Shown here: piece by piece, positions 6,942-14,977 of the stretch
Layout of the letters: the number at the start of each line of letters is the position of its first letter
How positions within the stretch are numbered: position 1 is the first letter of the stretch
Source: an uncultured Prevotella sp.
GTDB taxonomy: Bacteria > Bacteroidota > Bacteroidia > Bacteroidales > Bacteroidaceae
Reading direction: 5' to 3'
NCBI GenBank assembly: GCA_900315955.1
Contig: ONBC01000047.1
Location: forward strand, 1 to 34,570
DNA: 34,570 nucleotides
Program-made: the position numbers and the translations under genes
Notes under the pieces: generated by a model
What the model saw: the letters and a program-made list of their open reading frames with translations, nothing else
The model's database searches: none
What the model was told of the DNA's origin: nothing

Positions 6942-9900
6942 ATGAGTTTAGAGGCGAAAGACATAGAGAAGCACATCGAGCAGATACGTGATGAGCGTCG
7001 TGAGGCTGCCAACACCGCAAAGCGGGTGGGCAGCACAGATATCTCGAATGGGTATCTCTCGAAGGAGAAAGATGACGTGTCCAAGGGCCTTATCACCTTC
7101 CTGAAAGGTATCAAGATCGATGATATCTTTCAGTTTGATAAGGACGGCAACATCATCGCCAACACTATTGCCTCGCCTTATTTCTCAGAGAAGCAGAAAA
7201 CTGGATTTGCCATTGCCGTCGTTGACACACTGACGGGAAAGTACAAGCTCTGCGTCGACCAGATCGTAGCCTGGGCAAAGGCCACGGTAGGCTCGTTGCT
7301 CGTAGAGGGCAACAGCGTATTTGGCGGGGATCTGTCCTCTCCTAAGTATCAGTCGGGCTTCCTCGGTGGATTCGGCTGGAGACTGTGGGGAGAGGCCGTG
7401 CCAAATGCCGCTGGGAAGACAGAACAGCGCTACACGGCCGAGCTAGACAATCTGATCGTGCGCGGAACCATGCGCGTGTATGAGATGATTATTTCGCAGC
7501 TGCTCGGAGAGAATGACAACCGCATCTTCACCGGAATGCTGGAGGTCGACCACTATGACGCGGAGAGTGGGAAGGTGTATCTCGACACCAAGGAAGGCCG
7601 GATGTACAACCCCTTCCGCCATGATGATGTCATCATGGTGCAGCAATACAACGGCTCTCCATCGGCCGCCAATGACCACTACGTCACCAAGCACTATGAG
7701 CTCATCGTGACGGAGGTGGGCTCCGAGGGGACAGGTGAGAACATGCTGGCCTGGGTGAAGTTTCGCAACTTCACGTCATCCATGGAAGACGCCACTCCGG
7801 AGAAGCTCATCAAAAAGAAGGATACCTTCGTACGTGTCGACAACCTTACGGATGAAGACCGCAAGGGCATCGTCAGCATCACGACGGTGGGGCCAAAAAC
7901 GCCCTACATGGATATCATCTATGGGCTGAAGACGGATCCGGATAGTGCATTGAAGGGGCGACTCGGCAACCTGCAAGGTATCACCCATCCCAGCTTTGGC
8001 CAGCTGAAAGGGTTCGGTGAGCTGCTGCAGAACCTCTATGCCGTCGGCGACCTGGTGCTACGTCGGACGGGTGAGAATATCGACACGAAATTTCAAATAT
8101 TGACCGACATCTTCTCTTCCAACTTCACCAAGACGCAATATGAGCTGACAGACGATACCAACTATCTCCACAATGGTCAGTTCCTTACCGCAGTGGGAGA
8201 GGAGACGTTCATTGACGGGTGGACTATCGACGACACGGACGATACATCCTTCTGGATGGACCCTGTGACCAATATGCCGGTAATGGTCAATGGACATGCC
8301 ACGGCCGGCGGCAATCACCGGGTGGAGATAGAAAGATCGGAGGGGCGCCAGGTTCTGAGGGTGCTCAACTGTGGGCTGACCCAAAAGAATGCACTCATCG
8401 ACCCGCCCAAGACGCACAAGGAATACAGTAAGCCAACTGGCCAAACTTCTACGAAGACAGACGCCAAGGGCAATAATGCTGTCGAGCTGCGCAAGGCTAC
8501 GGACGGAGCCATGGAGGATGTTCAGGACACACTCTATGTGTCTCTGCGAATATATGCGCTCACAGCCGGGCAGCTGACCATCGGCTTCACTGACTGCACC
8601 GATGTGGAAGGTAAGACCAATGACTTGTCTGTGCGAGCCATAGACGTACCCTATACGGGCGAGTGGACAACAATCAACTTCAACGGTAAATGGAATGGCA
8701 CCGGCAACTTCGTCATCCGTTACACGGGTGAGTGTCGTATTGCCTTTGTGGCCATCACGGACACTGCGCTGAGCAATCTGGCACGCACTGTCAGCACTTC
8801 TATCGAGCAGACAGCAGAGGCTATAAAATTGCTTGGTCAGAACGATGATGCCATAGCAGGGAAATTCACATCACTGGGATTGGTAGTCGATGCACTGAAC
8901 ACACAGGTAGATTTATTCGTCAACACCACTTATCCTGCAGATAAGTCGGCTATCGACAACCGGATCAAGGTGAACACAGACGGAATTTCGGCATTGAGCA
9001 CAAAAATTGATACTGCCAACAACAATATCAAACAGCTGGGCGTGAATATCGATGCTGTGAACAATCGCGTTGATACTTTTGTCAATCAGACGTATCCTAA
9101 TGATCAAAAAGAGATACGCCGGCTCATATCGGTCAACGCAGACGGTATCAGCATCAATGCAAAGAATATCGACTCGCTCAACGGGAAGGTGAGTGAACTT
9201 GGTACGGATTATGACATGCTGAACAACAGCGTGACAACATATGTGAATGACTACACAAATGGATACAATAAATTGAATTCTCGTCTCACTACGGCCGAAG
9301 GCCAAATCAGTGCGCATAACACGAAAATAGGGAACTTGACGACGGAATACTCAACGCTGTATACCGACTTTACGAAGGTACAGTCACGTGTCACGCAGAT
9401 CGGAGTATACTATGACGAAAATGGAAATCCGATCGGTGACAAATGGACAGAAGCGGGGATCCTCACGACCGCTGATGGCAATGTGTTCTATGCCGGCAAG
9501 GGCGAGGCCTCGGACAACCTGCTCGTAGGCACCGGATCAGGGCAGCTCTGGACGTTGGAACAGGACCGAGAGACGGCAACGCTTGACTTTACGGTCGATG
9601 AAAGAGAGTTCGTAGTGCGAAATGCCTTTCCGATAGGTGACGTGAGCTTCTCGAACAGCAGCTCATCAAGCCTCGCAGCTTTGTGCTCGCCAGTGGCCAA
9701 GACAGAGAAGGGGAAATATTATATATTATCATTCAGCACACTTGTATCAGATGAAAGCGTATCTGACTTCTATGTGCTGATCGGGTCTGCATCATCGAAG
9801 GATGGGGCCTATACCTACTCTGAGGGGATCAACTACAGCAGCAGGGACGATGAAGAGACCGCGCATACAACCATGAGAATGTTGCGGTACCGCAAGCTGG

Positions 9901-11084
9901 ATGACGGAATCGAAAAACGCTATTACATCATCTTCCAGGCCACAGGGAAATATACGCGCTTTAAATTCGTCAATCGCAGCTATCGCTCACAGGTGACGTC
10001 GTCGACCGTAACGAACTACTCAACGCAGTCTGGCATCCCCGGCAACGTTACCGTCTCGCAGGACAGCGGGAGGGTGCGTGTGACACGCAACTACACAGGG
10101 ACAAAGCGATCAGACGGGCAATACGACATAACCGAGACCGTGACAACCATAACGGCAACAAAGGGCTACTTCTATGCGAAGAAGATACAGCTGGAGCCTG
10201 CCGTCAACACAGATCTGGCTGATGTCGTCCCGTCTTCCTACAAGGAGGGACAGAACACCATCGAGAGTTTGATTAAGCAGACGGTTGACAGCATAGAGCT
10301 CCGTGCGAGCAAGATCATCTTTAAAGGTGAGACCATCATTAACGATAAGTTTTGGGTCGACACCAACGGGAAAGTCCACATGAATGAAGCGTATGTAAGC
10401 GGGACAATCAATGCCAACACCGGCAAGATCGGTGGACTGAATATCTCGGAGAACTCATTGTCTGCCGGCGCCGATGGGTATGGAGTGACCGTTACCCCAC
10501 AGCATATCTATCTGCAAAGATATGCCAACGATGCGGCATTCGATGAAACGGGCAAATATATTTATATGGATGCGGAAGCAGACAATATGATAGACGTGCA
10601 GTTGAACGGCGGTAACATGCAGAAGACATACACGGGTATTAAAATACACGGAGCCCCCTCTGAGGCTTATGGTGATTTCGTAGGACTCGACATGGATATT
10701 GGTATAGTCGGTGTAATCGCGGCGAAACTACATAACGGCATTGTCGATGGAGCGCGAACACAATGGTATGCACTGAATTCAGCATCAGGGGTAACGGTAG
10801 AAAACGATTGTTTCAAGGTAGGTGGGGAAGAAGCACTATCCGGGACAGTATTCTACATGCTGAACATGTCACCGTTAACAATCCATTTGCCCATAGATAC
10901 ACCTCCCAACACGCATTACAAATTCATAAAAGTGGGGAATGGCAATTTAACGTTCAAGGCGGATCGTGGCGCCATAAGGTACGGTAGCGGATCAAAAACT
11001 GAATTTAATTCGGCGTCGGATTATGAAGTCCTGAATTTTTACGCGTATGATGGTAATTGGTACCTAGACGCTTCAAACCGTTAA
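6942..11084 (+). CDS. Large tail-tip/central tail fibre protein, 1380 aa
   Basis: This is very probably a long trimeric tail-tip or central fibre protein. The N-terminus is helical and charged (~1-60). A beta-rich region with host-specificity-protein character follows (~60-360), then a carbohydrate-binding-like stretch (~400-610). Residues ~644-830 form about four repeats of 53-54 residues. Each begins LGxxxDxLN or similar and contains a VxTFVNxTYP-type turn and an N-rich coiled coil, typical of fibre stalks. Near residue 1145 the motif VSGTINANTGKIGGLNI matches the conserved signature seen in central fibre/host-specificity proteins. The C-terminus ends in a small beta domain. The start at 6942 is the first ATG after the promoter. 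It is the first gene of the adhesin cassette that ends with the DGR target. Confidence 0.75.
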   Translation: MSLEAKDIEKHIEQIRDERREAANTAKRVGSTDISNGYLSKEKDDVSKGLITFLKGIKIDDIFQFDKDGNIIANTIASPYFSEKQKTGFAIAVVDTLTGKYKLCVDQIVAWAKATVGSLLVEGNSVFGGDLSSPKYQSGFLGGFGWRLWGEAVPNAAGKTEQRYTAELDNLIVRGTMRVYEMIISQLLGENDNRIFTGMLEVDHYDAESGKVYLDTKEGRMYNPFRHDDVIMVQQYNGSPSAANDHYVTKHYELIVTEVGSEGTGENMLAWVKFRNFTSSMEDATPEKLIKKKDTFVRVDNLTDEDRKGIVSITTVGPKTPYMDIIYGLKTDPDSALKGRLGNLQGITHPSFGQLKGFGELLQNLYAVGDLVLRRTGENIDTKFQILTDIFSSNFTKTQYELTDDTNYLHNGQFLTAVGEETFIDGWTIDDTDDTSFWMDPVTNMPVMVNGHATAGGNHRVEIERSEGRQVLRVLNCGLTQKNALIDPPKTHKEYSKPTGQTSTKTDAKGNNAVELRKATDGAMEDVQDTLYVSLRIYALTAGQLTIGFTDCTDVEGKTNDLSVRAIDVPYTGEWTTINFNGKWNGTGNFVIRYTGECRIAFVAITDTALSNLARTVSTSIEQTAEAIKLLGQNDDAIAGKFTSLGLVVDALNTQVDLFVNTTYPADKSAIDNRIKVNTDGISALSTKIDTANNNIKQLGVNIDAVNNRVDTFVNQTYPNDQKEIRRLISVNADGISINAKNIDSLNGKVSELGTDYDMLNNSVTTYVNDYTNGYNKLNSRLTTAEGQISAHNTKIGNLTTEYSTLYTDFTKVQSRVTQIGVYYDENGNPIGDKWTEAGILTTADGNVFYAGKGEASDNLLVGTGSGQLWTLEQDRETATLDFTVDEREFVVRNAFPIGDVSFSNSSSSSLAALCSPVAKTEKGKYYILSFSTLVSDESVSDFYVLIGSASSKDGAYTYSEGINYSSRDDEETAHTTMRMLRYRKLDDGIEKRYYIIFQATGKYTRFKFVNRSYRSQVTSSTVTNYSTQSGIPGNVTVSQDSGRVRVTRNYTGTKRSDGQYDITETVTTITATKGYFYAKKIQLEPAVNTDLADVVPSSYKEGQNTIESLIKQTVDSIELRASKIIFKGETIINDKFWVDTNGKVHMNEAYVSGTINANTGKIGGLNISENSLSAGADGYGVTVTPQHIYLQRYANDAAFDETGKYIYMDAEADNMIDVQLNGGNMQKTYTGIKIHGAPSEAYGDFVGLDMDIGIVGVIAAKLHNGIVDGARTQWYALNSASGVTVENDCFKVGGEEALSGTVFYMLNMSPLTIHLPIDTPPNTHYKFIKVGNGNLTFKADRGAIRYGSGSKTEFNSASDYEVLNFYAYDGNWYLDASNR

Positions 11085-11096
11085 AAATAATAGAAT

Positions 11097-11396
11097 ATGA
11101 AAAGAAACTTCAACAGACCGGTAATGAACTACAGCGGGAAACCACTGATAGGTGAAGACAAAAAACAACAGAGTATGGGTAATCTCATCGCCATGCAGCT
11201 CTATTCCGTCGGGATCAACGATGGAGCTACGCCAGAAAAGAAGTTGCAAGCTTACAAATTGCTGAACAAACTGGCTGGAGCAGATAAAGAGATAGAGATT
11301 ACTACAGAAGAAGGAGCACTCATCAAAGAGGTAGCAGGACGGGTATTCGCCGCCGGCCTATACGGGCAAATATACGACTTCATAGAGAATGGTTAG
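11097..11396 (+). CDS. Hypothetical protein, 99 aa
   Basis: This short protein starts 12 nt after the fibre gene. It begins MKRNFNRPVMNYSGKPLIGE and is helical afterwards (LQAYKLLNKLAGADKEIEIT), with a final helix ending YDFIENG. Small helical genes between fibre genes in such phages are often assembly chaperones or minor tail parts. This is inferred from position only; no family was recognised. It ends 3 nt before the next gene. Confidence 0.7.
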   Translation: MKRNFNRPVMNYSGKPLIGEDKKQQSMGNLIAMQLYSVGINDGATPEKKLQAYKLLNKLAGADKEIEITTEEGALIKEVAGRVFAAGLYGQIYDFIENG

Positions 11397-11399
11397 TTT

Positions 11400-12203
11400 A
11401 TGATTGGTGTAAGTAATATCACAAGTGAGGAGGAGCTGCAGGCGTTTGTTACAGCCTTTGCACCATACTTCTTTAAGTACCTTTCCAAGCAGTCGAAGAA
11501 TATCTTTGACTGCGAGGTGGCAACGAGTATTGATCATATCAAGACGATGCCAGCCCTCTACGATGACGGCAACGGCGTGCGTAAGCAGGTCGTGGCACCG
11601 CTACAGCTGCTTACCAAGGACGGCGATGCGCAGATCGCTGCTGCCAAGGATGCCGCCTCGAAGGCTAACGCATCATCGCAGAACGCCGACACGGCTGCCA
11701 ACAGCGCCAATGCCGCCGCCAAGAAGGTGACGGACGCCATCACGGACATCACACAGGAGAAACAAGCAGCGCTTGATGCCGCTGCCTCTGCCAACAGTGA
11801 AGCCGCGAAGGCAAAGACAGTCACTATCAATGCCACTTCCGCTACAGCATCCGCCAACGATGCCGCTGCCTCTGCCAATGCGCAGGCTGCATCGGCACAG
11901 GCTGCTGCCAAGGCAGCCAATGATGCCGCTGCAACGTCAAAAACTCAGACGGCGGCCTGCAAAGTGCAAACAGATCGCAGCAAGGAGCTCAACGACCACC
12001 CGACTATACAGGGCGACAACGGCAACTGGTGGAAATGGGATGAAGCGACGAAAGCGTATGTCGACACGCACAAGATAGCCAAAGGCGGAATGATGTACCC
12101 TAGCTTCATCTTCAAGCGCAACAGACTGTATGTGCGAGATAACAGTTCGCTGATTGCAGAGCGTGTGAGGATCAGAAGAAACAAACTCTACATAAAAATA
12201 TAA
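11400..12203 (+). CDS. Tail fibre-like protein with Ala/Asn-rich coiled stalk, 267 aa
   Basis: Residues 1-75 form a helical N-terminal domain, likely the attachment part. Residues ~80-195 are a low-complexity Ala/Asn/Ser/Thr stretch (repeats such as AASKANASSQNADTAANSAN) with heptad spacing, the usual look of a trimeric fibre stalk. A short WWKWDEATKAYVDT unit follows, then a small C-terminal beta segment (FIFKRNRLYVRDNSSLIAER). The repeat DNA is codon-biased to GCC/GCT and gives long shadow ORFs in other frames. The gene lies between the large fibre and the 12208 gene; the order suggests a stack of fibre parts leading to the adhesin. Confidence 0.7.
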   Translation: MIGVSNITSEEELQAFVTAFAPYFFKYLSKQSKNIFDCEVATSIDHIKTMPALYDDGNGVRKQVVAPLQLLTKDGDAQIAAAKDAASKANASSQNADTAANSANAAAKKVTDAITDITQEKQAALDAAASANSEAAKAKTVTINATSATASANDAAASANAQAASAQAAAKAANDAAATSKTQTAACKVQTDRSKELNDHPTIQGDNGNWWKWDEATKAYVDTHKIAKGGMMYPSFIFKRNRLYVRDNSSLIAERVRIRRNKLYIKI

Positions 12204-12207
12204 GGAT

Positions 12208-13002
12208 ATGGCAGAACAGACAGATATCTATGTCGGAACAACCGTGTTCACAGACAAGGGCGACTGGGTGGACGGGTATAAGTTCACTTATACCGACCCG
12301 GACACGCAGGCGACGGAAGAGATTACCGGCTATGATGAGCATGACATCGCCCATACAGCCAATGGCGTACACCTGTCACTCAAAGACGGCAACACATCGA
12401 ATCCAGACACAGACAAAAAGAACTGGCGTACATGGGTGGATCTTACCGCACTCGTGGCAGCCATAGCGGCTGAGGAGATAAGAAAAAAGAGTGAGGCGGA
12501 ACGCATAGCCAACGAGACTGCAAGAAAGAAAAGCTTCTCGGAGATGGTGGACGCGGCTAAGACCGCTACAGACTCGTCCACAGCTGCTGCTACCTCTGCA
12601 ACATCAGCTGCTGCCTTGGCAACAACGAGAATAGCGGAGATGGAAGCTCTTGCCAAGAAAATTGCGGCTAAGGAGGTGCTTAAGCCGGAGGAGATGTATG
12701 TCGATTATCCGGCAGATATTTCCATCCGTAACAAAGTGCCGCAAAGTATCAATGCGAGGTTGGTACCAGCCTACTACCCGCAGAACGTGATTTTCCAAAG
12801 GGCGCGTGGCAACGCTATGGATGTGGACCCGGGAGGAAGACTGACCATCAACGGGGACGGAGACACTTGGTTCTATGTAATTCCGCCGAACAACACAGCT
12901 CTCTATGTAAAGATCAAGATTACAGTAAGACAGCCTTATATGCGGCTATCTGCATCCGGCGCCCTCAGAAAGGCTAATGGTAATATCAGAATCGTATAAC
13001 TC
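12208..13002 (+). CDS. Tail fibre-like protein with coiled stalk and C-terminal beta domain, 263 aa
   Basis: The start ATG 12208 is 4 nt after the preceding stop. The stop codon is 13000-13002. Residues 1-75 contain a strand-rich head with GDWVDGYKFTYTDPDTQATE and a WRTWVDLTAL transition. Residues ~85-155 are an Ala/Glu/Thr-rich coiled stalk (EEIRKKSEAERIANETARKK). Residues ~170-263 form a beta-sandwich-like C-terminal domain (PQSINARLVPAYYPQNVIFQ), similar in rhythm to bacterial Ig-like (Big-type) domains. The head and stalk plan parallels the 11400 protein, so both are probably components of one adhesion fibre. The gene is followed 15 nt later by the DGR target gene. Confidence 0.7.
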
Positions 13003-13017
13003 ATAAATCAATATATT

Positions 13018-14415
13018 ATGGCATTAACAACAGATGAAGAAGCAAAAGTGAAGCTTATTATACAAGCTTTTGATAATGCGAAACAGATCGGAGACCTCGA
13101 CCTGGCGAGTATGGACACCGCGGGGCAGTATGTGGAACTCTACGACTCACTGACAGGTAAGGCAAGCCGTATGCTGCTGAGCGACGCCGTCAGCCAGGCC
13201 GGCGCAGAATGGTGCGGTATCCGATATAAGGACGCAAAGACAGAGACGGAAGTCGTTGGCTCTCTTTCGATGCTCAGACAACTGCCTACACTGCTCAATC
13301 TCGGTGGATATCTGGTGCAGAACGACCACTCACGACGTAAGCTATCGCCCAAGACGCACCTGCTGCTGGAGACTGGAGAGACAGCAGCCCTCGATGGCAC
13401 TATGGGACATTATCAGTGGGGATGGGACAAACCGTTCTATTACCAAAACTACAAGCTTGCCGGTTATACCTACGAGACGATATCTTTCAGCAAGCGTAAG
13501 GGCTTCTGGAACTACTATATTCCTGTTGGCTCACGCTCAGCTGCCGGTTACGCAGTATATGACAGCGCTACGCAGTCTTTGAAGAGCGTAGGCACGGCAA
13601 CAGTTCCAGTTTTTAATAAATCTATCCTTACTTTGCAGACTGCCGCGCACAAGAATGGTGACCTGTGGTTTGCGAATGAGCGCGTGATGAACTTCGTGAC
13701 AGGTATGCTCAAGCGGTTGATCTTCCATAACAGAAGTATACAGACCGACTTCAATGCTAATCTGACCACGGACGGACTGCACCAGGGTGGAACTGGCTTT
13801 GGATGCTCAGAATATTATCCGTGGGATAATGGCTATCTGCCTCTTAATGCGCTTGTGGAGGATGGAGATGCACTGGAAGTAGGATCGTTCAAAGGTAGTA
13901 CGACGAATAAAGATGGTACGGCCAAGGACATAGAGTATAGCGCCATTCCGAACTTCTATGGATTGAAGAACGACTATAAAGCGCTCTGGTGCATGAGCGA
14001 GAACATGCTCATCAATTGTAACGAAGATGGCAGTCAGAGTCTCTATATAGATGATAGCGTTGGCAAGACTCTCTTCAATCTGAATTCGTTAGATGGGCAT
14101 GTATTGCATAGCAGGGCACCATATAATAACGAAGGATGGAAATACCCGAAGGCATACAATATGTCACATCTTGCATTTTGGCCGTCTGAAGATGGCGGAA
14201 GCCAGTCAACGTACTTTGGAGACGGATATTATAATCCGGGATCTAAGAGCGGCCTCCGTGGTGTCTCGTTGTTGGGCAACGGTAGCGATGGTGGCGATGC
14301 CGGCTCGATGTACGCCCTTGGCAACAGTGGTGTCGGTGATGCCCTTGTGGGCTGGTCCGCGTTCCTCTGCGAGTGGGCAGAGGCATTCAGCACGAATCCA
14401 GTGCTGGCGGAGTAA
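13018..14415 (+). CDS. DGR variable (target) protein, tail adhesin, 465 aa
   Basis: This is the diversified protein of the retroelement and most likely the receptor-binding adhesin. The variable segment occupies codons ~411-453 (VR, 14247-14374). Eleven codons there differ from the template; the rest of the segment is identical. The changed residues sit between invariant Gly/Ala/Trp positions (LLGNG, AGSMYA, GVGDA, WSAFL), the pattern of DGR targets whose variable residues lie on the face of a C-type-lectin-like fold. The N-terminal ~60 residues are a helical attachment part; the middle is rich in aromatic residues (YQWGWDKPFYYQNYKLAGYT). It ends 79 nt before the first of three hairpins and is the last gene of the fibre operon. 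The lectin fold is family knowledge, not seen directly. Confidence 0.85.
   Translation: MALTTDEEAKVKLIIQAFDNAKQIGDLDLASMDTAGQYVELYDSLTGKASRMLLSDAVSQAGAEWCGIRYKDAKTETEVVGSLSMLRQLPTLLNLGGYLVQNDHSRRKLSPKTHLLLETGETAALDGTMGHYQWGWDKPFYYQNYKLAGYTYETISFSKRKGFWNYYIPVGSRSAAGYAVYDSATQSLKSVGTATVPVFNKSILTLQTAAHKNGDLWFANERVMNFVTGMLKRLIFHNRSIQTDFNANLTTDGLHQGGTGFGCSEYYPWDNGYLPLNALVEDGDALEVGSFKGSTTNKDGTAKDIEYSAIPNFYGLKNDYKALWCMSENMLINCNEDGSQSLYIDDSVGKTLFNLNSLDGHVLHSRAPYNNEGWKYPKAYNMSHLAFWPSEDGGSQSTYFGDGYYNPGSKSGLRGVSLLGNGSDGGDAGSMYALGNSGVGDALVGWSAFLCEWAEAFSTNPVLAE
14247..14374 (+). repeat. DGR variable repeat (VR), 128 bp
   Basis: VR aligns without gaps to the template repeat at 14664-14791 (offset 417). There are 18 mismatches, and every one is at a position where the template has adenine. 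No template C, G or T is changed. The substituted codons are aaa to tcg, aac to agc, aat to gat, gac to ggc, aat to gat, aat to ctt, aat to agt, aat to ctt, aac to ggc, aac to tgc and aaa to gag. Homology stops sharply at both ends. Confidence 0.95.
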
Positions 14416-14483
14416 ACAAGAACACTAGAGCACGAGAGGGCAAGGAGGCGCAGGAAACGGGGATCAAGAGAACAAGGGACCCC

Positions 14484-14531
14484 GGCGCGAAGCGCCCCGC
14501 CCTGCAAGGGCGTATAGTACCGCGCAGCGGT
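14484..14531 (+). other. Three tandem GC-rich mini-hairpins with GNA triloops
   Basis: Hairpin 1 is GGCGC-GAA-GCGCC (14484-14496). Hairpin 2 is CGCCCT-GCA-AGGGCG (14498-14512). Hairpin 3 is ACCGC-GCA-GCGGT (14519-14531). All three have perfectly paired arms of 5-6 bp closed by a three-base G-N-A loop, a loop type known to be exceptionally stable in single-stranded DNA. Hairpin 3 is followed by eight T residues (14535-14542), so it can also serve as a terminator for the fibre operon. Hairpins or cruciforms downstream of VR help target recognition in characterised DGRs. Confidence 0.7.
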
Positions 14532-14542
14532 CGATTTTTTTT
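14519..14542 (+). terminator. Probable terminator of the fibre operon
   Basis: A 5-bp GC-rich stem (14519-14523 with 14527-14531) is followed by CGA and an eight-T run (14535-14542). It is 104 nt downstream of the adhesin stop. The stem is short but strong, and the T run is long. It would separate adhesin transcription from the DGR promoter at 14591. Confidence 0.5.
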
Positions 14543-14590
14543 GATTCCTGAGGAATTTTGATTATTTTGCTCAAAATTCCGCAGGAATCA
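14542..14590 (+). other. 20-bp inverted repeat (cruciform candidate) between VR and TR
   Basis: Arms 14542-14561 and 14571-14590 match at 19 of 20 positions (one A/G mismatch) around a 9-nt loop. It overlaps the T run after the last mini-hairpin and lies immediately before the DGR promoter. It could terminate transcription in either direction, act as an extruded cruciform for DGR target recognition, or bind a regulator. Confidence 0.75.
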
Positions 14591-14622
14591 TTTTGAATTC
14601 TGATATTTATGCTGTACCTTTG
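14591..14622 (+). promoter_or_regulatory. Predicted promoter of the DGR template RNA and reverse transcriptase
   Basis: TTTTG at 14591-14595 and TACCTTTG at 14615-14622 are 19 bp apart, a good Bacteroidetes vegetative promoter. Transcription should start around 14627, some 35-40 nt before the template repeat. Unlike the structural promoters, it has the consensus TTTG-type upstream element rather than CGTATTTTC. Confidence 0.65.
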
Positions 14623-14663
14623 CACCCACTTCTGCATTTCTGCGGAAGAGGTGGACTCTCCTG

Positions 14664-14791
14664 GAGCGGCCTCCGTGGTGTCAAATTGTTGGGCAACGGT
14701 AACAATGGTGACAATGCCGGCTCGATGTACGCCAATGGCAACAATGGTGTCGGTGATGCCAATGTGAACTGGTCCGCGTTCCTCAACAAAT
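14664..14791 (+). repeat. DGR template repeat (TR), 128 bp
   Basis: This is the invariant donor copy of the VR. In the frame used by the adhesin it is rich in AAC/AAT/AAA codons, exactly at the positions that differ in the VR. AAC/AAT codons are favoured in DGR templates because randomising the A bases reaches many residues and avoids stops. It is non-coding in function; the short frame around it (14593-14841) is a by-product of similarity to the adhesin gene. It lies downstream of the predicted DGR promoter and upstream of the reverse transcriptase in the same orientation, so one transcript can carry template and RT. Confidence 0.95.
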
Positions 14792-14977
14792 TATTAAAAG
14801 GAGACGAGCCTTCCCCATTGGGAAAACATATCGAAAGATGACACTGAGACAAGTAGCCGGAAGCGCGAACCTCATACGTGCCGGAAGGAATTTGCAGACT
14901 TCCAATCAAACCATCGAGACCCCGCCGAAATTTCGGAACAATAAAGACCCCGCAAGATCCCGTCCATTACAGTAAAT
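14792..14977 (+). other. DGR template-RNA spacer between TR and RT gene
   Basis: This 186-nt stretch has no credible gene. It holds a perfect 12-nt palindrome (CCGAAATTTCGG, 14925-14936), a GGAAG/CTTCC pair (14883-14887 with 14899-14903), and the octamer GCCGGAAG repeated twice. In characterised DGRs, RNA structure in the region 3' of the template is needed for cDNA synthesis, and this stretch is a candidate for that role. The function is inferred. Confidence 0.45.

Noticed and set aside
11558-12078. Long ORFs in other frames of the Ala-rich fibre gene
   Set aside because: They arise from the GCC/GCT-rich repeat of the 11400 gene and encode low-complexity sequence.
14364-14383. A 7-bp hairpin (CCTCTGC/GCAGAGG) straddling the VR 3' end
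   Set aside because: One arm contains a diversified codon (TGC, AAC in TR), so pairing would be lost whenever the VR changes. It is unlikely to be a conserved DGR element.
14593-14841. An 82-aa open frame covering the TR
   Set aside because: It reads like a partial copy of the adhesin end because TR resembles VR. It has no start signal and lies inside the template RNA, so it is not called a gene.
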